Assembly (NCBI RefSeq): GCF_032062135.1
Contig: NC_092863.1
Location: 21,644,618-21,708,617 of the forward strand
Length of the DNA stretch: 64,000 bases
DNA from: Pyxicephalus adspersus
Taxonomy: Eukaryota; Chordata; Amphibia; Anura; Pyxicephalidae
Direction of reading: 5' to 3'
Below the pieces are notes generated by a model. That model was not told the origin of the DNA. It saw nothing but the letters and a program-made list of their open reading frames with translations, and ran no database searches. A program made the translations under genes and the position numbers. Shown here piece after piece: positions 53,591-63,408 of this stretch. Positions within the stretch are counted from its first letter, which is position 1. The number at the start of each line of letters is the position of its first letter.

Positions 53591-54470
53591 ATTCATTCCA
53601 CTTTTAGCCATTTTGTAAAAATTAAAAACAACTTTAATACAAAATAACTTTAAAAAAAGCCAAATAAATTACAATACCAACTTTCTGCATCACTCATCAA
53701 CATTATACGTATATGAGTATCCTCGACGTGTTTTGTGGATAAATCCACTTCTTCAGGAGGGATACAGACATTTCTACAAGAAATAACAGATTTTATTGCA
53801 ATACAATAATAATTTATCATGATTAAAAACACAGTTTACAAATTTCACTTGCATAGAATAATCAATTCAATCCAAGGGCATGGTGAAACGCCCTTCATAA
53901 GAACTTTTTGGCCGGGACACATATAGAGACTTGAGCGGAATGGGTGTAGGGGTCAGACACCTCACCTGAAGCAACTGTTTTGGACTTCTTTAAAACAGAT
54001 AATCAAGATTTCCTAACAGCTAGATCCTTTCAAAAAAGAAATACACTTGATGCAAAACACACCATCTCTATGCAAGACTTTTCCCACACCTTCACTATAA
54101 AAAATCATAAAACATAAAAAAAATATATTTACACACCAGTTGTCAATTGGTTATTATAGCAAAATACTTGTACTATTAATAACTTTCAATTTAAACTCAG
54201 ATGTCTATTTATGGCTTATATACTGAAGTGATGCAATCATACTGTGCATCCATTTTTTATTCATTATGTGACTCCCATACCTTTCATGCTCTCTACTACA
54301 TATTTTTATACATTTAATAATTTTAATTTAAAATCTTTACTCATTATTTCCTAATAAAAATAAAACATCCAAAGTGCCATTTTGCCTGTTAGATCTCTGC
54401 TAACAAGCTTACTTTCACTTTCAAATACTTGTGCAAGCTTTATCATGATGCCAATATTTTAACCATGTGC
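53591..54470 (-). mobile_element. Penelope-like terminal sequence with hammerhead motif
   Basis: AT-rich sequence inside the large inverted repeat. It carries hammerhead-like motif 3 (53717-53765) and, further right, GGTGAAACGCCCTTC (53881-53895). No reverse transcriptase was recognised. The assignment rests on the hammerhead motif. Confidence 0.35.
53717..53765 (-). ncRNA. Hammerhead-like motif 3 (well-paired)
   Basis: On the minus strand: GTATCCCTC, CTGAAGA, then AGTGGATTTATCCAC, AAAAC, ACG, TC, GAGGATAC. Stem I pairs 8 bp (GTATCC-TC with GA-GGATAC, one bulged C). Stem II pairs GTGGAT with ATCCAC. The core CUGANGA is intact, while GAAA reads AAAA. The mini stem III (C...G) and UC cleavage position fit the type I Penelope form. 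Confidence 0.6.
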
Positions 54471-54473
54471 AGG

Positions 54474-54602
54474 GTTCTCCCCAGGCCCTTTTAGCTGGGT
54501 GCACCACCCGGCACTTTTCAGCACCCACCCGGCTGTTTTTGGGTGGTTGCCACCCACCTACAATTTCTTCCCACCCGGCTTAAAAATATTTCTGGGTTGA
54601 GC
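54474..54602 (+). repeat. hAT-like terminal repeat fragment (GTTCTCCCCAGGCCC type)
   Basis: GGTTCTCCCCAGGCCCTTTT, CACCACCCGGCACTTTTCAG and CCCGGCTGTTTTTGGGTGGT. A second copy is at 63066-63143. Both are in + orientation within pip4k2b introns. Confidence 0.6.
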
Positions 54603-54649
54603 ACTGCATGTGATTAAAGGAAAGTGCACAGTATTGTTTGTACCTCAAT

Positions 54650-55320
54650 AAGAGGTGTCAGAAATGTCATCCAGATCTAAAATGAAAAGGAAACATCTAT
54701 CGTATAGAAAAACGCTCACACTAATCTTTGTACTTTACAATAGTCTCCATATCCTACAGTGGGTTTCCGTTTTACATCTAATATCAATCTTACCTTTTAC
54801 AGCGCATAACCCGCATAAAACATTCCACCCTGACGGCCGCAGTCCAAAGAGAGGTGTCTGCTCCTCCATTCCTATCATTCTTATGTCGAGACTCCGTTCC
54901 TCAACCTTGAAGCACAGCCTTTCCCGCAGAGATGCACGTACACCCACCGTGAAGGGATTCTTCACTGTAAGGTCTGTGAAAATGTGGAATCGGCTCCCTC
55001 AGGAAGTAGTTTCAGCAACTACTATAGATTGCTTTAAGAAAAAGCTGGGTGTTTTTCTAGAAGCACAGAATATAACTTGGTATTAAGGCTTTAAAGTAAA
55101 AGTAACAGTGACTGTTGATCCAGGGAACATCGGATCGCCTGATGGAATCAGGAAGGAATTTTTTTTCCCCTGTTGAAGCAAGTTGTACCAGGGTTTTTTT
55201 GCCTTCATCTCGACCAACTATGTCTTATAGGGTTTTATATCTGGGATATGTTTCCCTAGTGGTTGAACTTGATGAACTTATGTCTTTTTTTCAACCTTAC
55301 CTACTATGTAACTATAAGAG
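54650..55320 (+). pseudogene. CR1-like LINE C-terminal part and 3' tail, copy 2
   Basis: The + frame reads KGFFTVRSVKMWNRLPQEVV, then SATTIDCFKKKLGVFLEAQN (about 54949-55068), the typical end of CR1/L2-type ORF2. The same tail as 48445-48700 follows to about 55316. The upstream part (54655-54945) is degraded but includes LQWVSVLHLIS-like sequence. It lies between the arms of the large inverted repeat. Confidence 0.75.
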
Positions 55321-55499
55321 TTATTTATGATAACAGGATCCTAGATAAAAAAAAAAGTTACCTGTTTCTGTACTGCACAAAATGTACACATTCTATTGTT
55401 TAATTTGTAAGGTAGGAAGTCCCTGGATTTTAATAATTTAGTAAGTAATTGTTCATTTTTTTTGTTATAAACTCATGCAGAATATAAAAAGTTTAAAAC
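55321..55499. other. Spacer between the CR1-like tail and the right inverted arm
   Basis: AT-rich, with an A run near 55348; no feature recognised. Confidence 0.4.
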
Positions 55500-56865
55500 G
55501 GTCACATTTGATTGTTCTCTCACACATGTGAATAAAAGCTCCATCTATTGCGAGATGTTACAGAGAAATTGGGGTTCGTAGAGAGTAAGAAGATAGCTAG
55601 TTGTGACAGGGTAGCATGATATGATGGGTATAACATTTTAATCGAGGGGGGATTGTGGACAAAAAATTTCCCACTGGCTCCCACATTTTCAGTTGGTAAC
55701 ATCCAAGGTAAGTGCCTAGCTATGTCTAACAGGCATCCCACCAGCTGCTCAGTCCCTCGCACCGCAGTGTCTGCAGTTTTGACTCTGCAGCACCACCTCA
55801 CCTCCAGTCTGAAACCAGCCTTTTAAGTTTGGTGAGTGGGCAAGTTTATATTTGAGGCATCACAGCACACAGACAATTGGCAGTACCCTAGTGCTCAAGG
55901 CCATGGAGGTGGTCCCCGGAGTCCCTAATATGCAAACTCCATTTGGGGACGCTGGTCTTGAAATAGCCTATCACTACTATTTTTTCTTTATATGTAAGGG
56001 TAGATAACCTTTTTGTTTCGTTTTCAAATTTTTTTTTAAACACAAAAAGGCAAAGCCCCTCTCCTGTCATTACGGCCGCGGCGGTAAAGACTGAATGGGA
56101 GCGCAGAACCTCCTGGGAAAAGCACATCACAAATTCCAGGAGGTTTCTGGCATGTGCAAGAGGGACTTTTCTGTCATTGAAAGAAGAAAGATGCCAATCA
56201 AACATGCGCATATCTGCATTTTTTTTTTTTTTGACAAATAGAGACAAAAGTCACAGATATGTGCGCTATACATTGGGGGTAATGGAAGCAGCAGGGACAC
56301 ATACACAGATCTCATGCTGCTGCAGCTGGTATACGGAGGGAAGGACTTTTTCACAGTACAAGGTGGGTGGGGAGCAGCACAGCTGATCTCTAAGGTCTAT
56401 ATGACATGCCCACTCTCAGGGAGCTTGCGCTGATGCAGAATCCCATAGAAAGATAGAAGATGCGCGCAGATAGAGCAAAAACAGCTGATTGTGATGTCAT
56501 TGTACATGTAGTACGCATTCCTAAAGTAGGAATATCTCATAGGACATCGGCGTCCCGGGGCTTCCCTGTATGCATGTGCCTAAGATGACGACATGGAACA
56601 GAGAACACCCCCTGCATTCTCTGAGTCATTGCCAGGGCTCCGGCATCAGGAGATGCCCCAGCCTGGCAATGCGTGCACATCAAAAGATGTGCACATATGA
56701 GGAGCAGGAGAGCGGGGTAACAAGAGTCCCCGCTCCACTTACAGAACTACACCCAGGATACACGCGGGAATCTGCGGCTGCAAATCACTCCGTCTGGACA
56801 CACAGTCTACGAACACAACCATCCAGATTTCACTATTACTTCTGCTTTCATCTCCATCAGCAGGT
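55500..56865. repeat. Right arm of a large inverted repeat
   Basis: Reverse-complement partner of 52540-53590. The correspondence starts near 55615 (ATTTTAATCGAGGGGGGATT) and ends near 56845 (ATCCAGATTTCACTATTACT). A 169-residue open frame at 56570-57079 has no domain and is probably chance. Confidence 0.8.
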
Positions 56866-57190
56866 ACTTCCTATAACGTTCTTCTCCTGGCTGTTTGCCC
56901 TCTTTCCCATTACTCTCTACATCCAACGGATGTTGCTTACATACTTACCTATTTACCTGTGTACACACACACACACAGGTATTCACCAGCCTCTTTTGAT
57001 TTCTCCCCCTACTTCAAGCATCCATGTGATGCATGGGGGGCTTATCAAACAACTCACAAGATTTACCTCGTATGGATAATGTAAGTTACCTACCTATTTA
57101 TTTTTTTTTCTGCTTACTATCCCCAAAAAACATGATCACCGTACATTACAGTTGTATGTCCAAGTATTGGTGACCTATAATTTCTAATAT
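56866..57190 (+). other. pip4k2b intron 1, unassigned
   Basis: It contains a short (CA)n at 56962-56977. Nothing else was recognised. Confidence 0.4.
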
Positions 57191-57194
57191 GTTT

Positions 57195-57780
57195 TTTCCA
57201 GAGGACTAAGTCATCAACCTTCAAGTCCAACTTTGAGTCCCAAGTCATTGACGCTAAGTCCCAAGTCAAGTCATCAAGAATTCTTCTAAGTCGAGTCTCA
57301 AGTCAAGTCACTTCATTTATCCCCATATAGAAACAGAGCTCTGATCCTGTTCTTGAGCACAGGGTCGCATTGTAAGTCCACAGCTTTCTCCTCTGACAGG
57401 TGAAGAGGGCGAGGAGGAAGACAGTGAGGCTTCTGTAACACCGCCTTCCTCTCTGCCCCTTCAGCTGTCAGAGGAGAAAGCTGTGGATTTAGAATGCAAG
57501 AAAGGTGGGGAGGAAGGCAGAAAAGCTTCTGTAACACTGCCTTCCTCCTTGCGTTCTAAGTTTACTAAGTTCAGCTTTCTACTCTGACAGCTGACCTGAA
57601 GGGTGAAGGGAGAAACACGGTGAGGCTTCTGTAACACCGCCTTCCTCCCCGTCCCTTTCAGCTGTCAGCAGAGAAAGCAAGTCGAGTTGCGAGTAGCTGG
57701 GCAAAACCCCCAAGTCGAGTTTCAAGTTGTTCATTAGGTGACCTAAGTGGGACTCGAGTCCAAGTCACCCGAGTTCCAAC
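57195..57780. repeat. AAGTC-motif repeat with internal triplication
   Basis: Both ends are made of many AAGTC(A/G)AGTC-like words (57205-57310 and 57675-57775). Between them a segment of about 95-100 bp occurs three times, marked by AGGCTTCTGTAACACCGCC-like blocks at 57426, 57521 and 57621, with GCTGTCAGAGGAGAAAGC-type sequence between. No ORF and no known superfamily are assigned. Confidence 0.7.
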
Positions 57781-57796
57781 CTGTTTTTTTTTTTTT

Positions 57797-58200
57797 TTTA
57801 TTCTATAACTACTCTGTATTGTATTACCTACTGTAATTAATTCTATTACTGCATATTAATATGGTCATGGTCAATATGTGATATGTTTTTGTATTTTACT
57901 GTCATCACTGTATAAGTACATGCTTATCTAACGCAAACGTACCGCTACGCCTCACAAAGCCCCAATTGGGCAAAATACGTCCGGTACTACAGATTTTATG
58001 TATGCAATTCTATACTGTGCCCTGTTTCCTTCAAGCCTATGACACTTTGTTCCTTAAATGTTGAGATGGTTAATGTCTAGTGCCTTACGGTCTATCTATG
58101 ATTACTTTGGTCCTTTGTTCTAAACAAGACCAATTACCAATCTGTTTGATTTGTATAGTATATGAGAAATATATCATTAACACAATACTAATAATAATAT
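57797..58200 (+). other. AT-rich sequence around hammerhead motif 4
   Basis: Probably a Penelope-like terminal remnant because of the motif at 57949-57990. No reverse transcriptase was seen. Confidence 0.3.
57935..57990 (+). ncRNA. Degenerate hammerhead-like motif 4
   Basis: GTACCG, CTACGC, CTCACAA, AGCCC...GGGC, AAAAT, ACG, TC, CGGTAC. Stem I (GTACCG with CGGTAC) and stem II (GCCC with GGGC) pair fully. The core (CTCACAA, AAAA) has several changes, so it is a relic. Confidence 0.4.
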
Positions 58201-58764
58201 TTTTTGCCTAAACACTTTTGTTGTTTTTTTTGTTTTTATTTATTTTTTTATCTTGGACGACTAAAATCCTAATTATATTAATATTATTCAGTACACATTT
58301 ACACAGGTACATTTGCTAATAGGATGTTTTGCATTAAACAATAGCCCCTGGAAGCCTGTTCTGTTACACAAACACATCATTGCCAGGATACTCCTATTGT
58401 AAGTTGCATGGTGTGTAATATATTTGTAGAGTCTAAAACTACGCTCTTAAGAAAACAGTTAAAATGATATTGCAAAGTGAAAAGTGATGTGCTTTGTTCT
58501 CTGCACCATGGTCAGTCTGGCCTGTAAAAGACCTCTCCTTGTCACTTTTTCAAACTCTGCAGGATTAATAAATTATAATAAAGTATTTTACATTTTGGGA
58601 AATTTAACCTATATCTAAGACAAACATCTATAGATTTTTATTGCCATTAAAATCAATGTGAAATATGGTGTATATCTATCATGATATAGATAATATTTAT
58701 TCAGTCCATCTAATTTGATTATTGCCATCCATGTTAATAAATGCTTACATTTCTTGACTTTTAG
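58201..58764 (+). other. pip4k2b: pip4k2b intron 1, last part
   Basis: Intron sequence ending in TTCTTGACTTTTAG before exon 2. A pyrimidine-rich acceptor is visible. Confidence 0.7.
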
Positions 58765-58862
58765 ATCAATGAGTTGAGCAATGTTCCTGTTCCTGTTATG
58801 CTGATGCCAGATGACTTTAAAGCCTACAGCAAGATAAAAGTGGATAACCATCTCTTTAACAA
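58765..58862 (+). CDS. pip4k2b: pip4k2b coding exon 2
   Basis: Encodes [20 protein letters not shown], then [12 protein letters not shown] and the first two bases of Lys. The sequence matches the N-terminal part of type II PIP kinases almost perfectly. It is 98 bp, with a TTTTAG acceptor and GTAAGT donor at 58863. It enters in phase 0 and leaves after codon position 2, which the next exon completes with G. Confidence 0.97.
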
Positions 58863-60949
58863 GTAAGTGGGGTTTCAAACTGATAACGTACCTTGTGGAA
58901 AACATTGACTAGCTGGCCTTGGCTCATATTATAATGTTGGGTGTTGTAACAGAGTGTAAAGCAATCTTTAATAGGTTGTTGCAGGCTTAAAAGTTTCAAA
59001 CCTTTCCTCCATTTAAAGCATTTTTTAAAGGAATAAACACAATGAAAATAAATTATTACAGTTCTGTATATTTATGTGCTTATAAAAAAAAATACACTTT
59101 TTTTAATCAAAATAAATAATCTAAAAGTGGAACCCCAATGTTAAATGCACAAAAAGCCATAAAAAAAAACTATTAATTTTAACATTTTCTCTATGCCTGT
59201 CTTGCTGGTAACTCAAAATTTTGAATTTCGCTCTACCGTCATTCCTGGTTATCTTGGTGATCAAGACAATTAGAGTCAATTCAGTTCAACTCTAATCTAA
59301 ATCTTAAAAAGCGTTGTACCTTTTAGATAAACTTGACCTCTAAAATACATAAGTTGTAAATTGCTCAGAAACATGAAATTAGGTAACAGCAGAAAGGTTA
59401 TTTGGACAGGAGCCCATAAACACATTATGATTATTAAAAGGTGTCTAAACCCAAAAATATTACTGAATGCAGTTTGCATATCATTTTATATGATGTGGCA
59501 ACAAACCCAGCAAAAAGTAGAACATATTTCATGAACCTGTGGTGAGTTTGGCGCTAGTTTGGAGCAACTTTTTTTTGTTTTGTTTTCAGTGTGTTGTTTT
59601 TGTTCCCTATTTGTGTGTTTTATTTTGAGGGTATAGACTTATGGATACAATATTATATATACATATTGTGAAGTAATGCAAGATGGATGCAGTGTGCTAC
59701 AAACACATTTCTCACACGTGCACCTATGTACATCCATGTCTTCATACTGAATTGCTGCTTTTACCTTGTATGAATATTTTTTTTATTTATTGACTTGCAA
59801 GAACCTGATTCTGTTCATAACAAAATGCAATTTTTACTAGTGTGTATACTCATATATAAGTGATTGATTGTAAGGAAAGTGGGTATTGGGAAAATCCACT
59901 CCTACTAATCTTGAGTCCTACCCAGCCTTTCTTCTCCCAACTTTGAACTTTACTGATTTAGGCAGGTGGTTACTGCATTAAGAGACAAGCGATGACCCTT
60001 CTGTAATGACACGTATTACCCGCCTGTAAAAATTCTGAGCTGTCCAGCATGGACATGGGAATCCTGGCATTACCAACCTATCTTGCTTGTGCAGTGGAGT
60101 TAAATCACTCTGACCGGGCCAAATAAGATGCTGGGGAGAAGGAAGAAAGATGGCGGTGCGGAGATACATAAGTGTTACAGAGTTTAGTTCTTGGGCTCTT
60201 GAGAGGAGGCAAAATGCTGTGATGTTAGTAAGCTTAAAATATTCAGCTGAATCAGTATCGGTACAATAGTGACAGGAAATAATAATATCCTTAAAATCTA
60301 GGATCTCATTACTCTGGTACTTGCATTGGCATGTGGATATTGTACATTTTTAAAGGATTCACATTTTTTTGTGGCGTTTTATAGAATAAATCTTGTTCAT
60401 CTGTAATGCGAAGGGAACATAACGTAAAATTTAATTTGAATTTAATCGCAGATATCATGGACTGTATCCTGGAACCTCTGTCATTTCCAGAAAAGCCTAG
60501 AAATGTCCTAAGTGATTTTTGTCATATACAGTAACCAGCTGTACAAAGAGGCTACCTTAGACCCGTAAGCATGTCTTTCAAAATTGTCAAGAACTGGTTT
60601 GTATGCTAAACTGAGCGGGCCTTTTCCCATGTCCTTGGTTGGAAACTCACAACTTTTGCCCTTTGTGAAGGTTCGGGTTTACAGGAGATGCCAGCAGTTT
60701 CAATGGCTCCTGATCTTAAAGATCTTTAAAGTGCTCTGTGTTGTAGTTGAAATAAAGCCTTTTATTTAGCCATTATTAACAAGAAAAAAAAGTTTCAGCC
60801 CTTTTTTAGGTCTGTAAGGGAAATTTAGGGTTATTCCAATTCCTTCAATATTGGGACCCTTTTGCACCTAATCTCGATCTAACACTCCCTTATTTTTTTG
60901 TTAATTCATTTTCAGCATGCAACTTTTTTGCAGTTCTGAAGTGTTTTTT
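58863..60949 (+). other. pip4k2b: pip4k2b intron 2, first part
   Basis: AT-rich intron sequence. No convincing gene or repeat was seen. Confidence 0.5.
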
Positions 60950-62260
60950 TGATTAATTATTCCTTAGTGGAGCTTATTTTGAAAAAGTGAGTGGCAATGG
61001 ATTCCCTGATCTCTAAACTATGCATATTCCTTGGAGTAAATACCATCTTTAATGGACATCTTCCTATGGACAGGAAGGGGTAAGAATTGACAAGAGCTAT
61101 CTTTACTATTGTCATAGCATTAATTTGCCTGGTTCGACAAGGATGTAAGTTTTTGAAGAGTATCCAGCAAATTAGGAGTCTCTTTAGATTACACATTTTG
61201 TGGAGCAAGCATCGGTTCCTTTCTACGCCTTGAGACTCCGTTTTTTTTTGTTTTTTTTTGGATTCTTTAAGTAATTTATTCAGGCTATCAGAGGGTAGTC
61301 AAAAAGTAAATCCATTCTGTGGACAAAAAAAATCCACATTTTTAACAGACCTGTTGATGACCGCTTTGGAAAATATATATATATAAGCAAAAAGCACCTT
61401 CCTTTTTTTTCCAATATATACAGTACCTTTTCTTCTCCCTCAAAACTAACAATCTCTGCAGGTTCTAATTATGCCCAAGTCTTCCTGGATTAAATAAGGT
61501 GGTGGTGGTAGGGATTTTTTAATCAGCAATTTTTTTGGAACCTTATTTATCCTGCATTTTTAGAAAAGTGGGTCCATTAACTGAGCATTTCAGTATACAA
61601 AATCTAGTTTAATTTTCCATCCCAGCAAATCGCCTCATTAAAAATGTGGACATCTTTAAATACTCTGGGGTTTGTTTTAATATACTGACTATAAGGATAG
61701 GATTTGTCCTGTCCTGGATCTTCAGTGTCTCAAATGTTAGGGTCTGGATGTAAACTATCCTTTTAGTGGTGGATTCCCTATATCAAGGGGATTTTTTTGT
61801 CTATTGGATATAAAGCACACCTCTCAAAGTGCTCTTTTGTTTGAGCCGTTTGTGTTACACTCAGGTTTGCAGTTGTGGTAAGATTTATGTCCCAATACCC
61901 TTAATATTTAGGTTTTTAGTCAGACTGAAATCACACCCAGTAACTGTGATAGTGATTATACCTTACTGACTGAAGAGACCTTGGTTTCCGACTTCAGAAG
62001 GCAAGGAAGTGTGGATGTACCTATACCAGTCCCAGTTATGACGAACTTGTTATCCCAAGGCCCATTTCATCACCTGCATCTGGAGAGACTGCATTTGATG
62101 TGGAAAAATTGAGAGGGGACTTCTAAAGTTGGGCTGTTCCTCAAAGGTTAAGACAATGTTAAAAGCTAGAAAGACCTCAATAAAACTTGATAAATAAAGT
62201 TTAGGAGGAGATATATTCAATAAAAAGGGTTGGAGTTTCTTCATTCCAGGGGTTCTGCCT
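60950..62260 (+). pseudogene. DIRS-type element fragment in intron 2
   Basis: In + frames: FLGVNTIFNGHLPMDRKG (about 61031-61082, compare FLGxxxDTxxxxxxLPxxK downstream of the DIRS RT), and then much degraded sequence. Near the end come GSVDVPIPVPVM and LSQGPFHHLHLERLHLMW (about 62010-62104), which match the DIRS segment QGPxxHPxPxxLxLxAW before the tyrosine recombinase. A short LKGWSF-like trace follows. Stops are frequent. It belongs to the same class as 5880-7390 and 38400-39060. Confidence 0.5.
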
Positions 62261-62614
62261 CAACGTTCTAATATGTACACTATCAACACTTGCAAATGTT
62301 ACGTGGGCAGAGATTTCTTTAATGATGAAATTTTTAATTTAATTATTTACTGCCTTGAAAATTCCTTATATCATTTTGTTGTTGCTATTACTAAATCTAA
62401 TGTTGACTGGCAACAAAATGTGGTCAACTGCACCACCTTCCCTTCATTGTTACATGGTGATGTAGTAATGTCTTGTACAGCATTGGTTCAGCATATATGT
62501 AAATGTACATTGGTAGTCTGCTCAGATATTTGAGTATGTTCTTATGTTATGATATAATCCTGAGCAGTAAATGGAAGGAGGAAATAATCCTGTTTTTGTA
62601 TTTAATTCCCCCAG

Positions 62615-62711
62615 GGAGAACCTTCCAAGTCGTTTCAAGTTTAAGGAGTATTGTCCCATGGTGTTCAGAAATTTGAGAGAGAGGTTTGGGATTGATGACC
62701 AAGACTACCAG
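62615..62711 (+). CDS. pip4k2b: pip4k2b coding exon 3
   Basis: It completes the Lys codon (AA|G) and encodes [20 protein letters not shown], then [12 protein letters not shown]. The acceptor is CCCCCAG at 62614, the donor GTACTT at 62712. With exon 2 it adds up to 195 bp, keeping the frame. The sequence is typical of the N-lobe of PIP4K2B ([12 protein letters not shown]). Confidence 0.97.
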
Positions 62712-62808
62712 GTACTTGGGTAATAACAATAATGGCAGTTTCCTTACAGGCACTATATATAAATATGCATTCTTTTAATGTATCATTTTATGGTTGTTGC
62801 ATCCTTAG

Positions 62809-62961
62809 AATTCTTTGACCCGTAGTGCTCCTGTAAACAGTGAAAACCAGGGACGGTTTGGATCCCGATTCCTTACTACATTTGATCGACGATTTATTAT
62901 AAAGACAATATCTGGTGAAGATGTGGCTGAGATGCACAATATTCTGAAGAAATACCACCAG
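62809..62961 (+). CDS. pip4k2b: pip4k2b coding exon 4 (last in window)
   Basis: 153 bp, 51 codons: NSLTRSAPVNSENQGRFGSR, then FLTTFDRRFIIKTISGEDVA and EMHNILKKYHQ. It includes the kinase motif RFIIKTI, whose Lys corresponds to the ATP-binding lysine of the PIP kinase fold. The acceptor is CATCCTTAG, the donor GTAGCC at 62962. The remaining exons (activation loop with catalytic residues and C-lobe) lie beyond the right edge. SGEDVA replaces the usual SSEDVA. Confidence 0.97.
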
Positions 62962-63065
62962 GTAGCCTGTTAAACTTTTTTTTTTTTTTTTTTTGTCATG
63001 TCTTTACACATTTTTAAATAGCTTTAGCAACATTTTTACACATTTGAAGACAATCCCAGTGTTCT
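62962..63065 (+). other. pip4k2b: pip4k2b intron 4, first part
   Basis: Starts with a T tract at 62976-62992. No element was seen. Confidence 0.6.
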
Positions 63066-63143
63066 CCCCAGTCCATTTTAGCCGAATCCACCAGCCTGGC
63101 ACTTTTCATTAACCACCTGGATATTTTTGGGTGGTTACTAAAA
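63066..63143 (+). repeat. hAT-like terminal repeat fragment, second copy
   Basis: GTTCTCCCCAGTCCATTTTA, CACCAGCCTGGCACTTTTCA and TATTTTTGGGTGGTTACTAA correspond to 54480-54560. Confidence 0.6.
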
Positions 63144-63159
63144 AGTTGTGTCAAAATAC

Positions 63160-63408
63160 AGGGGCACTGGCCAGAGCCGCAGACCATGTCTTTGGCACGC
63201 CTCGCAGGCTCAAGGGGGTCCAGAGACACAACCCACACACAACCAGGCTCAGACCTGCGATGGGGGAGTGGGTGGGTTCTGGTATCATGATGTCACTCTG
63301 GGGGAAGCTTCTTCCCCTTTGAGTGACCCAGGGCTCCCCACGCATGCACTGTCCGAAGTCTGTGCATTTAGTGGTCCGCAAGCTCCAAAAGGTTGGGGAC
63401 CACTGGAG
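63160..63408. repeat. hAT-like non-autonomous fragment ending GGTTGGGGACCACTG
   Basis: AAAAGGTTGGGGACCACTGG is a common hAT terminus. At the left GGGGCACTGGCCAG may be the degraded other end. Confidence 0.45.

Noticed and set aside
56570..57079. 169-residue + strand open frame
   Set aside because: It lies across the inverted-repeat arm and flanking intron; no domain, and composition like random sequence.
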